The notes: a model not told the origin generated them from the sequence alone. Shown: positions 10,472 to 20,578, counted from the stretch's first letter. The stretch: 64,000 nt of DNA from Aliivibrio sp. S3MY1 (GCF_028765575.1 NZ_JARACO010000018.1:1-64000), one strand, 5' to 3'. A program made the numbers and translations.

Positions 10472-11494
10472 ATGTCACACATAATAACCCGAAATGACAC
10501 TTCTGTTGAGCAAAACTGGCTCAAAGAGATCTCAAATGCGATCTCAGATCCTCATCAACTGCTTTCAACTCTAGGGATTGATAGCTCTCCGTGGGAGAAA
10601 GGATTAGAAGCGAAAAAGTTATTTGCGTTACGTGTGCCGACAAGTTTTGTCGATCGAATGGAGTTTGGCAACCCTTTTGATCCTTTATTACGTCAAGTAT
10701 TGCCTTTAGATCAAGAATTCGAAGTACATGATGGATATTCGAACGATCCTCTCGATGAGCAAGACAATGAACAACCGGGTTTATTGCATAAATACAAAAA
10801 TCGAGTTCTGTTGATTGTAAAGGGAGGTTGCGCCGTAAATTGTCGTTATTGCTTCCGCCGTCATTTTCCATATCAAGATAACAAAGGCAGTAAGACTATT
10901 TGGCAAGAATCCATCGATTACATTACAAACCATCCTGAAGTAAATGAAGTCATCTTTTCTGGTGGTGATCCTTTAATGGCAAAAGATCATGAACTGAAAT
11001 GGTTAATTGAACATATTGAAGCGATTCCGCACATCAAGCGCCTTCGTATCCACTCTCGTTTACCGGTTGTAATACCAAACCGTATTACTGATACGTTGTG
11101 TCAACTATTTAAACAAACACGATTACAAATCATTCTAGTGAATCACATTAACCATGCTAACGAGATTAACGCTGAGTTAGTAAATAAAATGACTCAATTA
11201 AAACAATCAAACGTCACACTATTAAATCAAAGTGTCTTACTTAAAGATGTGAATGATACAACAAAGGCATTGACTGATTTAAGTGAGGCACTGTTTGATG
11301 CGGGTATTTTGCCATATTACCTTCATGTATTAGACAAGGTGCAAGGGGCTGCTCATTTCTTTGTTTCTGATGAAAAAGCAAAGCAGTTAATGGGTGAGTT
11401 AATTGAAAACGTTTCAGGTTATCTAGTACCAACTTTAGCGCGAGAAGTGGGAGGAAGAAAAAGCAAAACCCCACTCGACCTATATTTAGAATAA
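10472..11494 (+). CDS. epmB: EF-P beta-lysylation protein EpmB (lysine 2,3-aminomutase)
   Basis: Radical-SAM, PLP-dependent enzyme that turns (S)-alpha-lysine into (R)-beta-lysine, the substrate that EpmA attaches to EF-P. The 340-aa protein has the radical-SAM triad in CAVNCRYCFRRHFP (CX3CX2C, near 119-132), the SGGDPLM SAM-binding motif near 169-175 and a PLP-lysine region near the C-terminus (GGRKSKTPLDLY). It lacks the C-terminal extension of clostridial aminomutases, as expected for EpmB. Confidence 0.96.
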   Translation: MSHIITRNDTSVEQNWLKEISNAISDPHQLLSTLGIDSSPWEKGLEAKKLFALRVPTSFVDRMEFGNPFDPLLRQVLPLDQEFEVHDGYSNDPLDEQDNEQPGLLHKYKNRVLLIVKGGCAVNCRYCFRRHFPYQDNKGSKTIWQESIDYITNHPEVNEVIFSGGDPLMAKDHELKWLIEHIEAIPHIKRLRIHSRLPVVIPNRITDTLCQLFKQTRLQIILVNHINHANEINAELVNKMTQLKQSNVTLLNQSVLLKDVNDTTKALTDLSEALFDAGILPYYLHVLDKVQGAAHFFVSDEKAKQLMGELIENVSGYLVPTLAREVGGRKSKTPLDLYLE

Positions 11495-11547
11495 AAAGTT
11501 ATACCTATTCGAGTAAAATAGTTAAACACATCATTTTTCAAATATAA

Positions 11548-11580
11548 AAAAACCGAAGCCTAAACTTCGGTTTTTCTTTT
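11548..11580. terminator. bidirectional terminator between epmB and pfkA
   Basis: AAAAACCGAAG (11548-11558) pairs with CTTCGGTTTTT (11565-11575). A and T runs on both sides let it serve the two convergent genes. Confidence 0.85.
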
Positions 11581-11601
11581 ATAACATCGACCTATTCTAC
11601 A

Positions 11602-12564
11602 TTAGAATAATTCTTCCGCTACTTTATAAAGATCTAGCTTCTCAGGACGACGCATGTTTTCAATTGCATCGATGATATCATGGTGAACAAGTTGCTCATT
11701 CTGAATACCAATACAACGGCCACCATGTCCATCAATCAATAACTTAACGCCGTAGTTACCCATACGAGATGCTAAAATACGGTCAAATGCACCAGGTTGG
11801 CCACCACGTTGAATATGCCCAAGTACCGTCGCACGAGTCTCACGACCGGTATCTGCTTCAATTTCTTTTGCTAATGCATTCACATCAGTCATTAATTCAG
11901 TGATCGCGATAATTGCGTGTTTTTTACCTTTCGCAATGCCATCTTGAATGTTTTGAATTAACGCTTCTTTGTTTAAGCCAGTCTCTGGAGTAATTACGTA
12001 CTCACAACCACCTGCAATTGCAGCCATTAATGTTAGGTCACCACAGTGGCGGCCCATAACTTCTACAATAGAGATACGTTGGTGAGAAGACGATGTATCA
12101 CGTAAACGGTCAATGGCATCAATAACCGTGTTTAATGCCGTTAAGTAACCGATCGTGTAGTCTGTACCTGCGATATCATTATCGATAGTACCCGGAAGAC
12201 CGATACATGGGTAACCCATTTCAGTTAGCTTCTTAGCCCCCATGTAAGAACCATCGCCGCCGATAACGATTAACGCATCAATTTCATGTTTCTTAAGGTT
12301 TGCAATCGCTTTTTCACGAACAGCGACTTCTTTAAATTCAGGAAAACGTGCTGAACCTAAGAATGTCCCGCCGCGGTTGATCATATCAGATACGCTATGA
12401 CGCTCTAATTTCTCGATACGATCTTCAACAAGACCTAAGTAGCCATCATGAATACCAAATACTTCTAGGCCTTCCGTTAATGCTGTACGAACAACACCAC
12501 GAACTGCTGCATTCATACCCGGCGCATCGCCACCACTTGTTAAAACACCAATCTTCTTGACCAT
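11602..12564 (-). CDS. pfkA: 6-phosphofructokinase I
   Basis: ATP-dependent phosphofructokinase of glycolysis (fructose 6-phosphate to fructose 1,6-bisphosphate). The 320-aa protein is the exact family length. It shows the ATP-binding [13 protein letters not shown] at residues 5-17, GGDGSYMG near 102-109 and the catalytic [12 protein letters not shown] near 124-135. AGAGGG lies about 6 nt before the ATG. It is the distal gene of the fieF-pfkA pair next to cpx, as in E. coli. Confidence 0.98.
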   Translation of the reverse strand: MVKKIGVLTSGGDAPGMNAAVRGVVRTALTEGLEVFGIHDGYLGLVEDRIEKLERHSVSDMINRGGTFLGSARFPEFKEVAVREKAIANLKKHEIDALIVIGGDGSYMGAKKLTEMGYPCIGLPGTIDNDIAGTDYTIGYLTALNTVIDAIDRLRDTSSSHQRISIVEVMGRHCGDLTLMAAIAGGCEYVITPETGLNKEALIQNIQDGIAKGKKHAIIAITELMTDVNALAKEIEADTGRETRATVLGHIQRGGQPGAFDRILASRMGNYGVKLLIDGHGGRCIGIQNEQLVHHDIIDAIENMRRPEKLDLYKVAEELF

Positions 12565-12700
12565 GGTTACCCTCTAATATGGTTGGGAATTTCAATTTCA
12601 ATTTCTAATACAGCAAGCACACTCCCTCATCTGCTCGCCATTAATAATCTGTAATTTTTTTTCTTATGTAAGAGTATTACTATTTTACTGAAAAAGTTCG

Positions 12701-12720
12701 TTGATTCACATCAGAATCAA
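12701..12720. promoter_or_regulatory. perfect inverted repeat upstream of pfkA
   Basis: TTGATTC (12701-12707) and GAATCAA (12714-12720) flank ACATCA, about 140-155 bp before the pfkA start. This is an operator-like palindrome. It does not match the Cra consensus well, so no regulator is assigned. Confidence 0.35.
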
Positions 12721-12781
12721 TCACGACTATTTCATTTTTCTGTTACCAAAAAACAATAATTGCTAATAATACTACTAATTC

Positions 12782-13687
12782 TTACTGGAACTGAGTTTGC
12801 TCTTTGTCTGAGTCTAGCACAACTGAAAGTGGGTCTTGATGAATTATAATATCAGAATGTGGGAATACTGTTAAAAGTTCATCTTCGACTTTATCCGCAA
12901 TTCGATGCGCTTCAACTAATGGCATCTGATCTGGCAGCTCTAAATGCAATTGAATAAATCGGGTTGGGCCAGCTAAACGGGTTCGTAAGTCATGAATACC
13001 TTTAACGCCTTCCACACGACAGCACGCTTCTCTTATCTGCTCTAATTCTTCCTTTGGCAGTTGTCTATCGAGTAACAATTGGATTGCTTCATACGCCATC
13101 TTAAAGGCACTAATTAAAATATAAACACCAATAATAAGAGCAAAGATAGCATCGGCTTGATGCCATCCATACCAGCTTAATACTAAGGCTAGCATGATTG
13201 CTGCATTCATAAATAAATCGGTTTTATAATGCAATGAGTCCGCGGCAATTGCTTGGCTACCCGTTTGCTTTACTACCCACTGTTGGACCATCACAAGGCC
13301 AAGGGTTAAAACAATAGCAAAACCACTGACATAAACACCGAGCTCGGGAGCTATAACATCTTGAGGACGGAAAAAGCGCTCTACACCATTCAATAATAAG
13401 AAACAGGCAGAACCAGAGATAAACATCGCTTGGGCCAGTGCCGCTAATGATTCAGCCTTACCATGACCAAAGCTGTGCTCTTCATCAGCTGGTTGCAATG
13501 CATAACGAACAACGAAAAGATTGGTAATTGATGCCCCCATATCAAGCAAGGAATCAACTAAAGATGCTAAGAGACTTACCGAGCCTGTTACCCACCAAGT
13601 TCCTAATTTGAATAACATTAAAATTGTCGCAACAATGGTTGCAAGCCATGCAGCCATGGTGACTAAAGAAGCGTATCGTTGGGTCAT
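12782..13687 (-). CDS. fieF: cation-efflux pump FieF
   Basis: A cation diffusion facilitator that exports Fe(II)/Zn(II) in exchange for protons. The 301-aa protein matches E. coli FieF (300 aa) along its length. It has six membrane helices, the metal-site [11 protein letters not shown] near residues 43-53, the [16 protein letters not shown] block near 71-86, a second DXXXD (DSLHYKTD) and a cytoplasmic C-terminal domain. I chose ATG 13687 (TQRYASLV), with GGA upstream, over the in-frame TTG at 13699. Its position between pfkA and cpxP is as in E. coli. Confidence 0.95.
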   Translation of the reverse strand: MTQRYASLVTMAAWLATIVATILMLFKLGTWWVTGSVSLLASLVDSLLDMGASITNLFVVRYALQPADEEHSFGHGKAESLAALAQAMFISGSACFLLLNGVERFFRPQDVIAPELGVYVSGFAIVLTLGLVMVQQWVVKQTGSQAIAADSLHYKTDLFMNAAIMLALVLSWYGWHQADAIFALIIGVYILISAFKMAYEAIQLLLDRQLPKEELEQIREACCRVEGVKGIHDLRTRLAGPTRFIQLHLELPDQMPLVEAHRIADKVEDELLTVFPHSDIIIHQDPLSVVLDSDKEQTQFQ

Positions 13688-13787
13688 CTTTTTTTCCAAT
13701 ACTTACAAAATCAATCCTTAGTATAAAGCCTTAATTCAATAATCGTTATCCCAATTATTAATATATCCTCAACAACATTCTAATATA

Positions 13788-13824
13788 AAAAAACGAGCCT
13801 CTATTTTCATAAAGGCTCGCTTTT
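13788..13824 (-). terminator. cpxP terminator
   Basis: CGAGCCT (13794-13800) and AGGCTCG (13813-13819) form a stem with T-rich flanks. On the minus strand it is followed by a seven-T run, suited to cpxP. Confidence 0.75.
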
Positions 13825-13846
13825 ATCTATTTTTGATTAAATCTAA

Positions 13847-14338
13847 TTATTTAGCACAATCTGCGATGTATTTATTTTGGTTTGCTTTAAATTCTGCTTT
13901 TTGAGCTGGTGTTAAAATATTCATCATTTCATGACGTTTCTTCATCATTTCAACACGACGATCAATTTGACGTTGTGACATTTTCTCAGCCAAATCTCGC
14001 ACCGCTTGCTCATCAAAGTTATCCGCTAACATTAAGTTTTGCATTGCTTCGTGATCCGCTTTCATCTCAGTGGTTGGTTGACGTTTTTGACCTTTTTTCG
14101 CTTTCATTTCAGCTTTACGAGCATCACGCATTTCATCAAATTGGTCTTCTTGTGCATCAGTAAGATCTAACTCTTTAAACGCTTTTTTATTGGCTTTCAT
14201 CATACATTTTCCACCATGCATGCCTTCGCCCTTCATTCCACCTTCATGATGGCTTTCACCAGCAGCAAACGCTGATGCAGAAGCGAAATAAAGAGGTAGA
14301 ACCGCTGCGCCTAAAACCATTTTTTTTATCATATTCAT
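13847..14338 (-). CDS. cpxP: CpxP/Spy-family periplasmic protein
   Basis: A periplasmic inhibitor of the CpxA sensor and adaptor for misfolded proteins. The 163-aa protein has a signal peptide (residues 1 to about 26, ending ASAFA), a short His/Gly/Met-rich segment after it, and two LTXXQ motifs (LTDAQ near 59 and LTPAQ near 147) typical of the CpxP/Spy fold. It is divergent from cpxRA with a CpxR box between them, which supports the cpxP name over spy. Confidence 0.88.
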   Translation of the reverse strand: MNMIKKMVLGAAVLPLYFASASAFAAGESHHEGGMKGEGMHGGKCMMKANKKAFKELDLTDAQEDQFDEMRDARKAEMKAKKGQKRQPTTEMKADHEAMQNLMLADNFDEQAVRDLAEKMSQRQIDRRVEMMKKRHEMMNILTPAQKAEFKANQNKYIADCAK

Positions 14339-14422
14339 TGTGTTATCTCCGTTACAGAAAATTTATTTCAATCAAAGTCAGCGCGTTGCTGCTTGGTATG
14401 GGATAAGAATAGCCCAGTCAAC

Positions 14423-14458
14423 GTAAATGTGTGTATTTTGAGCGTAAAGCAACGTAAA
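14423..14458. promoter_or_regulatory. CpxR box between cpxP and cpxR
   Basis: GTAAA at 14444-14448 and GTAAA at 14454-14458 are tandem with a 5-bp spacer, the classical CpxR recognition pattern. A third GTAAA at 14423-14427 lies 21 bp (two helical turns) before the first. The site sits in the divergent promoter region and suggests autoregulation. Confidence 0.75.
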
Positions 14459-14534
14459 GGTCATTATCAATATTGGTATTCATCCGTTTATTTGGCGATA
14501 CTATATTCAGAAGATATTACGCAGGTGAATGAGA

Positions 14535-15215
14535 ATGGCAAAAATTTTATTGGTTGATGACGACGTTGAGCTAACCGCATTATTAAAAGATATCCTAAGC
14601 TTAGAGGGCTATCATGTTGTAGAAGCGAATAATGGTATTGAAGGCCTTGAAGCGATTACCGATGATCTGGATCTGATCCTGCTTGATATCATGATGCCAA
14701 AAATGAATGGCATGGACATGCTACGAAAGCTGCGTGAAACCAATGAAACGCCAGTACTAATGCTAACAGCAAAAGGGGAAGAGATTGACCGCGTCATTGG
14801 TTTAGAACTCGGTGCTGATGATTACCTACCAAAACCATTCAGTGATAGAGAACTTCTGGCCCGTATTCGCGCTATTTTACGTCGCACACAAAGCAAAACC
14901 AAAGAGAGCAGTAGTAGTATTAAATATCAAGGCATTGAAATATTCATCGGTAGACAAGAAGCTTATAACCATGGTGAATTACTCGATTTAACCGGCACAG
15001 AGTTTGGATTACTATCTCAATTTATTCAAAAACCAGGAGAGATCATATCTAAAGAAGAACTCAGCCTAGAAGTACTTGGTAAGCGCCTTGCTCCTTTTGA
15101 TCGTGCTATTGATATGCACGTTTCAAATCTACGTAAAAAACTCCCTCCTTTGTCAGAAGGAAAGCCTCGTATTAAAACCTTACGTGGCCGTGGCTATCTG
15201 TTTGTAGAGGAATAA
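14535..15215 (+). CDS. cpxR: envelope-stress response regulator CpxR
   Basis: An OmpR-family transcription factor of the Cpx envelope-stress system. The 226-aa protein has a receiver domain (acidic DDD at 8-10, phosphorylated Asp51, Thr and Lys in the usual places) and a winged-helix DNA-binding domain from about residue 130. ATG 14535 is preferred to ATG 14529 because AGG lies 9 nt before it and MAKILLVDDD is the family start. cpxA follows 3 nt later. Confidence 0.96.
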   Translation: MAKILLVDDDVELTALLKDILSLEGYHVVEANNGIEGLEAITDDLDLILLDIMMPKMNGMDMLRKLRETNETPVLMLTAKGEEIDRVIGLELGADDYLPKPFSDRELLARIRAILRRTQSKTKESSSSIKYQGIEIFIGRQEAYNHGELLDLTGTEFGLLSQFIQKPGEIISKEELSLEVLGKRLAPFDRAIDMHVSNLRKKLPPLSEGKPRIKTLRGRGYLFVEE

Positions 15216-15218
15216 TCC

Positions 15219-16610
15219 TTGTTTAACAAGAAAATGAAATTCCCTCTTATTTCGAGCCTATATGGTCGTATCTTTGCCATATTTTGGTTTACCTTACTAT
15301 TGGTTTTAATTGGGGTTGTTATCGGCCCTAATTTTGACCCTCGATCTCGCCATAATATTGCAGCTGAGCACCTAACCAAGATGACACAAATTGCTGCTTA
15401 TATTACAGGAAAGTACTCTGAACGAGATAACCTAAAAATAACCTTAAGAGAAATCAGTCATAAAGCACATAAGCATGATGAGAATCTAGACCTATTTTTC
15501 ACGACTCCTACCGGTGAAATTTTAGATAAACCAAGAGAATTACGAGGCAGAAAAAAAGCGCTGCTTAACTTCTTAACGCTGTCTGATAATCCAGAACTGC
15601 CTCAGCAAAAGCTTTATGGAAGAACCATGATGGCTGGACCTTTTGATATCGTTATCGCTCATGAAACGGTATATATGTACGTGGGCCGTTATTGGAAAAA
15701 ACCGCCTCCTTTTATTCTGCGTATTTTAGACAAACCAATACAACTTCTTTTAGTTACCATGCTCGTTAGCACCCCATTTTTATTATGGTTAGCATGGGCA
15801 TTAAGCCAACCAGCCAGACGCTTACAACGCGCAGCAGAACGAGTGGCAAAAGGCCAATTTGAAAAAGATGATGCACTAGAGAAAGGCCCGAGAGAATTTA
15901 GAAAAACAGGACAAAGCTTTAACCAAATGGTGGGGTCATTAAATACCATGATTTCAGGTCAACAACGACTGCTGTCAGATATTTCACATGAATTACGATC
16001 TCCTCTAACTCGCTTACGCATGGCCACCGCTCTTGCTACTCGTAAACAAGGAGAAAGTGCTGAACTATCTCGTATTGATATGGAGGCAGAGCGCCTTGAA
16101 CAAATGATATCTGAGCTATTAGAGCTATCTCGTATACAAGTAAACAGTCATCAAGAAAGAGAAAAGATCGATGCTTACTCGTTATGGTTTGATATTTTAG
16201 AAGACGCCAAATTTGAAGCCGAGCACATGACTAAAACCTTAACTTATTCAGGTTTAATCGAAACACCAATATTTGGCAATCCAAACCTATTGATGAGTGC
16301 GGTAGAAAATGTAATTCGCAATGCCATCAAATACGGCAATGATGTGATTACGGTTAATCTTACTGAATGCGATAAGACATTAATTATTCATGTTGATGAT
16401 AATGGCGAAGGTGTCCCTGAGGATGAGCTTAATGATATCTTTAAGCCCTTCTACCGCGTATCAACCGCACGAGATAGAATTAGTGGTGGTACAGGATTAG
16501 GCCTTGCGATTACAGAGAGCGCTATCCATCAACACAGTGGAACCATCATTGCGAGTAAAAGTCCGCTTGGTGGACTACGCATGACCATTACTTTACCTAT
16601 CGAGCAATAA
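15219..16610 (+). CDS. cpxA: envelope-stress sensor histidine kinase CpxA
   Basis: Inner-membrane histidine kinase/phosphatase for CpxR. The 463-aa protein has TM1 near residues 15-35, a periplasmic sensor, TM2 near 168-190, HAMP, the H-box SDISHELRSPLTRL (near 255-268), an N-box (VENVIRNAIKYGN) and G-boxes (DDNGEGVP, GGTGLGLAI). It starts with TTG at 15219; GAGG about 8 nt upstream supports this over the ATG at 15234. Confidence 0.95.
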   Translation: MFNKKMKFPLISSLYGRIFAIFWFTLLLVLIGVVIGPNFDPRSRHNIAAEHLTKMTQIAAYITGKYSERDNLKITLREISHKAHKHDENLDLFFTTPTGEILDKPRELRGRKKALLNFLTLSDNPELPQQKLYGRTMMAGPFDIVIAHETVYMYVGRYWKKPPPFILRILDKPIQLLLVTMLVSTPFLLWLAWALSQPARRLQRAAERVAKGQFEKDDALEKGPREFRKTGQSFNQMVGSLNTMISGQQRLLSDISHELRSPLTRLRMATALATRKQGESAELSRIDMEAERLEQMISELLELSRIQVNSHQEREKIDAYSLWFDILEDAKFEAEHMTKTLTYSGLIETPIFGNPNLLMSAVENVIRNAIKYGNDVITVNLTECDKTLIIHVDDNGEGVPEDELNDIFKPFYRVSTARDRISGGTGLGLAITESAIHQHSGTIIASKSPLGGLRMTITLPIEQ

Positions 16611-16725
16611 TCTAATGGCATGGTTTATCTCAGATAAGTCATGCCACTATCTATAAAAATCAGCTCGAAATATCAAGTTCCCCCCGATATACTGTTTTCA
16701 ATTTCTTTTTATTCAAGAGTTCACT

Positions 16726-17205
16726 ATGTTTGATATTGCGTTGTACGAACCTGAGATCGCACCAAATACTGGTAACATCATTCGACTGTCTGCTAATTGT
16801 GGTGCAAACCTACACTTAATTGAACCCTTAGGATTTGATTTAGAAGAGAAAAAACTTCGCCGTGCAGGGTTAGATTATCATGAATTAACTCATGTAAAAC
16901 GTCATAAAGATTACGCCGCATTTATTGATTATTTAGAAAATGAAAGTGAAGGTGAACACCGTATCTTTGCCTGCACCACTAAGACCACTGGTCATCACAC
17001 AACCCCAAGCTACCAGAAAGGTGATGTGTTGTTATTCGGTCCAGAGACTCGAGGGTTGCCCGCTGATTTGATTGATGGCTTACCAATGGAACAACGTGTT
17101 CGTATTCCTATGATGCCAGATAGCCGCAGTTTAAACCTATCTAACTCCGTTGCTATTATTGTATTTGAAGCGTGGCGTCAGATGGGATTTGAAGGCGGGT
17201 TATAA
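16726..17205 (+). CDS. trmL: tRNA (cytidine/uridine-34-2'-O)-methyltransferase TrmL
   Basis: A SPOUT methyltransferase that methylates the 2'-O of the wobble base of tRNA-Leu isoacceptors. The 159-aa protein has the trefoil-knot motifs: [11 protein letters not shown] near residues 13-23, FGPETRGLP near 105-113 and [18 protein letters not shown] near 126-143. It is convergent with cysE, as in E. coli, with a shared terminator. Confidence 0.95.
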   Translation: MFDIALYEPEIAPNTGNIIRLSANCGANLHLIEPLGFDLEEKKLRRAGLDYHELTHVKRHKDYAAFIDYLENESEGEHRIFACTTKTTGHHTTPSYQKGDVLLFGPETRGLPADLIDGLPMEQRVRIPMMPDSRSLNLSNSVAIIVFEAWRQMGFEGGL

Positions 17206-17231
17206 TTTCTCGTTTCTCATAGTCCAAAGAC

Positions 17232-17261
17232 AAAAATAGCCACAATTAAGTGGCTATTTTT
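17232..17261. terminator. bidirectional terminator trmL/cysE
   Basis: A perfect 12-bp stem (17232-17243 with 17250-17261), A-run on one side and T-run on the other, loop AATTAA. Confidence 0.85.
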
Positions 17262-17304
17262 ATCGATAAAAACAAGTAATAAAATGGATTAACTGGACCT
17301 AATA

Positions 17305-18132
17305 TTAAATACCATCACCAGAAATAAACGTCTGAGATTTCCCATTAAATTGCTGATCCATATCTAAAGATGGCATTTCAGAGCTTGGACGCCCAACGAT
17401 TTTTGCAGGAACTCCGGCCACTGTTGTATGAGGAGGCACCGCCTGTAAAACAACAGAACATGAACCAATCTTAGCGCCAACACCCACTTCAATATTACCT
17501 AAAATCTTCGCACCAGCACCAATCATAACGCCTTCACGGATCTTAGGATGGCGATCACCAGACTCTTTACCAGTACCACCAAGTGTTACGTCTTGCAAAA
17601 TAGAAACGTCATTTTCAACCACGGCGGTTTCACCAATAACAATGCCCGTTGCATGGTCAAACATGATCCCTTTACCAATGGTTGCCGCTGGGTGGACATC
17701 CACCTGACAAGCGACTGAGATTTCATTTTGCAGATACGTCGCAAGTGCAACTCGTCCTTGCTTCCATAGCCAATTTGACACACGATAACCTTGCAGAGCG
17801 TGGTAGCCTTTTAAATACAATAAAGGCATCGAATACATAGAAACAGCAGGATCTCGATTTACCGTCGCACAGATATCACAAGCAGCGGCATCCGTTAAAC
17901 TAGGATCTGAAGCAAATGCCTCTTCTACTACCTCTCGTACCGCCATAGCAGGCATAGATGCCGTGGCTAATTTATTGGCAAGAATATAACTTAATGCCGC
18001 AGCAAGGTTTTCATGTTTAATAATGGTGGCATGATAAAAGCTTGCAAGCATGGGTTCTTGTTCTGATTGCTCACGCGCTTCCTGAACAATACATTCCCAT
18101 ACTTTATGTTTCTTACATTCTTTCATTTTCAT
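17305..18132 (-). CDS. cysE: serine O-acetyltransferase
   Basis: Forms O-acetylserine from serine and acetyl-CoA, the first step of cysteine synthesis. The 275-aa protein (E. coli 273) has the helical N-terminal domain with EPMLASFYHA, then the left-handed beta-helix hexapeptide repeats with DHATGIVIGETA and GGTGKESGDRHPKI, and ends GDGI. That C-terminal Ile is the residue that inserts into the CysK active site. AGGA lies shortly before ATG 18132; ATG 18126 is an alternative. It is 12 nt after gpsA, in one operon. Confidence 0.97.
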   Translation of the reverse strand: MKMKECKKHKVWECIVQEAREQSEQEPMLASFYHATIIKHENLAAALSYILANKLATASMPAMAVREVVEEAFASDPSLTDAAACDICATVNRDPAVSMYSMPLLYLKGYHALQGYRVSNWLWKQGRVALATYLQNEISVACQVDVHPAATIGKGIMFDHATGIVIGETAVVENDVSILQDVTLGGTGKESGDRHPKIREGVMIGAGAKILGNIEVGVGAKIGSCSVVLQAVPPHTTVAGVPAKIVGRPSSEMPSLDMDQQFNGKSQTFISGDGI

Positions 18133-18144
18133 ACCATCCTTGAA

Positions 18145-19167
18145 TTATGATTCTGATTTTTTGTCGCGAGCTAATAAATCCTGCGCAGCAACTCTTGCAT
18201 CTTTTCCTTGATACAATACTTGATAAATTTGCTCAACTATAGGCATTTCCACACCCATACGTTCTGCAAGTAAAAAGACTTCTTTGGTATTTCTATAGCC
18301 TTCAACAACTTGGCCAATTTCTTCCTGCGCACTATCAACATCAGCACCTTTACCTAACGCTAAACCAAAGCGACGGTTACGTGATTGATTATCGGTACAA
18401 GTAAGAACTAGGTCTCCAAGACCCGCCATCCCCATGAAGGTTTCAGCTTCAGCCCCTAACGCTACGCCTAAGCGCGTCATTTCAGCCAAACCGCGAGTGA
18501 TCAATGCCGTACGAGCATTGGCACCAAAACCAATACCATCAGATATACCAGCACCTATAGCAATAACGTTTTTCACCGCACCACCAAGTTGCATGCCAGT
18601 AAAATCATTGTTTGCGTATACTCGGAAGGTTTTTGAACAATGAATTTTCTCTTGAAGATCTTTTACAAATTGCTGATCAGGTGATGCAACGGCAATCGCT
18701 GTTGGCATACCAGAAGCAAGTTCTTTAGCAAAAGTAGGTCCAGAAAGTACGGCCAATGAGTGTGATTCACCTAAAGCCTCTACTGCCACTTCTTTTAATA
18801 AACGACCTGTTTCAGGCTCTAGCCCTTTTGTCGCCCAACACACACGAGAATCTTCACGTAAGAATGGTTTCACATTACCTAACACCAAACCAAAGACATG
18901 ACTTGGAACCACAACCAGTAAATCACGACTTGCTTGCACTGATTTTTCAAGATCAGTAGACATGATTAACGATGGTGGGAAAGCAACACCAGGTAGAAAC
19001 TCTTCATTCGCACGGTCCGCTTCTAAACGAGCCATGTGCGTCTCTTCATGTCCCCATAAAATGACTTTTGCGCCATTACGAGCAAGAGAGATAGCAAGAG
19101 AAGTTCCGTATGAACCAGCACCAAGTACAGTCATTGAAATATCAGAGTAATCAGTTTGTGTTGTCAT
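18145..19167 (-). CDS. gpsA: glycerol-3-phosphate dehydrogenase [NAD(P)+]
   Basis: Makes sn-glycerol 3-phosphate from dihydroxyacetone phosphate for phospholipid synthesis. The 340-aa protein has the Rossmann [10 protein letters not shown] near residues 17-26, [10 protein letters not shown] near 148-157, the catalytic Lys region [17 protein letters not shown] and the C-terminal domain. I chose ATG 19167 ([11 protein letters not shown]) with GGA upstream, although the frame stays open to 19185. It lies between secB and cysE, as in E. coli. Confidence 0.96.
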   Translation of the reverse strand: MTTQTDYSDISMTVLGAGSYGTSLAISLARNGAKVILWGHEETHMARLEADRANEEFLPGVAFPPSLIMSTDLEKSVQASRDLLVVVPSHVFGLVLGNVKPFLREDSRVCWATKGLEPETGRLLKEVAVEALGESHSLAVLSGPTFAKELASGMPTAIAVASPDQQFVKDLQEKIHCSKTFRVYANNDFTGMQLGGAVKNVIAIGAGISDGIGFGANARTALITRGLAEMTRLGVALGAEAETFMGMAGLGDLVLTCTDNQSRNRRFGLALGKGADVDSAQEEIGQVVEGYRNTKEVFLLAERMGVEMPIVEQIYQVLYQGKDARVAAQDLLARDKKSES

Positions 19168-19320
19168 TGTGACCATCCAAAACAAGTATCAAAAGATACT
19201 AGGTAATAAAAACAAAATGCACTTGTTATCAAAATATAGGATCATATTAGATAAAAAAGTGCATTTATTCTCTACAAATTAATTAATAGCCAAATACTAT
19301 CAACTTATTATATTCAAAAA

Positions 19321-19791
19321 TTACGCTTGAGCTGGTGCTTCTGCGTTTTCTTGAGCTTGGTTTTGTAGGTAATTCATGAACAATGCGTCAAAGTTAACTG
19401 GCGCAAGGTTAAGTTGTGGGAACGTGCCTTTAACCACTAAGCTTGAAATAGTTTCACGAGCGTATGGGAAAAGGATATTCGGGCAGAATGCACCTAGGCA
19501 ATGTGCTAGTTGAGCTTCTTCCATTTGACCAGCAGTGAAGATACCACCTTGTTGAACTTCACATAAGAATGCGGTTTCTTCTTCGTTCTTAACAGTAACC
19601 GTTAGACGAAGGATAACTTCATAAACACCTTGGCCTAGTTCACGGCTTTGAGTATCAAGATCCAGTTTAACATCTGGATTCCACTCTTTTTGGAACATAG
19701 TTGGTGAGTTAGGTGCTTCAAAAGAAACGTCTTTTAGAAAGATACGTTGAATTGCAAAGTTCTGTTGTTCTTGTTGTGCTGCTTCAGCCAT
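19321..19791 (-). CDS. secB: protein-export chaperone SecB
   Basis: A cytosolic homotetrameric chaperone that holds precursor proteins unfolded and passes them to SecA. The 156-aa length is typical. Conserved [17 protein letters not shown] lies near residues 12-28, [18 protein letters not shown] near 104-121, and the acidic SecA-binding surface is retained. It is upstream of gpsA-cysE. Confidence 0.97.
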   Translation of the reverse strand: MAEAAQQEQQNFAIQRIFLKDVSFEAPNSPTMFQKEWNPDVKLDLDTQSRELGQGVYEVILRLTVTVKNEEETAFLCEVQQGGIFTAGQMEEAQLAHCLGAFCPNILFPYARETISSLVVKGTFPQLNLAPVNFDALFMNYLQNQAQENAEAPAQA

Positions 19792-19921
19792 GGGAAAAGT
19801 CCTTTCTATTTAAATATGTATGAACGCAGAATAACGATGTAATATTACTCTGCATTCGTGATATCTAAAAAATGAGCCAGATATCACATCAATATGAATC
19901 AGTTGCCTAGGAAATCAGCAA

Positions 19922-20359
19922 TTACTTTTTGCCTTTAACTAACGGTAGGTTAGCTTCATTCCAAGAGATTAGGCCATTCTTAAGTAATTTAACTTGCTCA
20001 AAGCCTGCAGCATGCAGATCATTTGCAGCAGTTTGAGCGGTTTGACCTGTTTTACATACCACAATAATTGGGGTTGTTTTTGAGTTTTCAAGACCAGATA
20101 AGTTACCAGCTTTGATATCGCTTGGTAAAATGTGACGCGCATCCGTAATGTGACCAGATTTAAACTCATCTTTAGAGCGAACATCTACAACAATCGCTTC
20201 TTCACGATTTATTAAGGTTGTTGCTTGTGCAGGATCAACCTCTTGGTAGCCTGCTGTTTTTTGCTTTACTACGTTCTGAATTAACGCAACAATAATACCA
20301 ACCCAAACAACAGCTAAAATCATGTTGTTGGTTACAAAATCGATGATTGATGTTTCCAT
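19922..20359 (-). CDS. yibN: membrane-anchored rhodanese YibN-like
   Basis: A 145-aa protein with one N-terminal membrane helix (about residues 10-28) and a rhodanese domain. The active-site Cys lies in VVCKTGQTAQ near residue 100. It may be a sulfurtransferase; the substrate is unknown. Recent work links YibN to membrane protein insertion in E. coli, which I recall but cannot verify here. I chose ATG 20359 because the protein then starts METSIIDFVTNN directly before the helix; the frame is open much further upstream without similarity. grxC, which lies between yibN and secB in E. coli, is absent. Confidence 0.85.
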   Translation of the reverse strand: METSIIDFVTNNMILAVVWVGIIVALIQNVVKQKTAGYQEVDPAQATTLINREEAIVVDVRSKDEFKSGHITDARHILPSDIKAGNLSGLENSKTTPIIVVCKTGQTAQTAANDLHAAGFEQVKLLKNGLISWNEANLPLVKGKK

Positions 20360-20578
20360 ATTCTTTATCTCTAATGTTTTAGATAATCTGATGCGTTCAC
20401 GCGATTCAGTTACCGTGGGCTCTAAAATTAAGTCGAAAGTATACCCTAGGGTTTGTTCCGAGACTAGCGAGGATAAAAAAACAGGCCGACACAAAGAAAA
20501 TGCTGTGATATTGGTTTTACAATTGAGACCAAATATCAACTCAGTCTAGTCAGACTCAACTCTATCTGAAATAATGCA

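Noticed and set aside
12701-12720. Cra (FruR) operator before pfkA
   Set aside because: The palindrome lacks the TGAAWCSNT core in the correct arrangement, so it is listed only as an unassigned palindrome.
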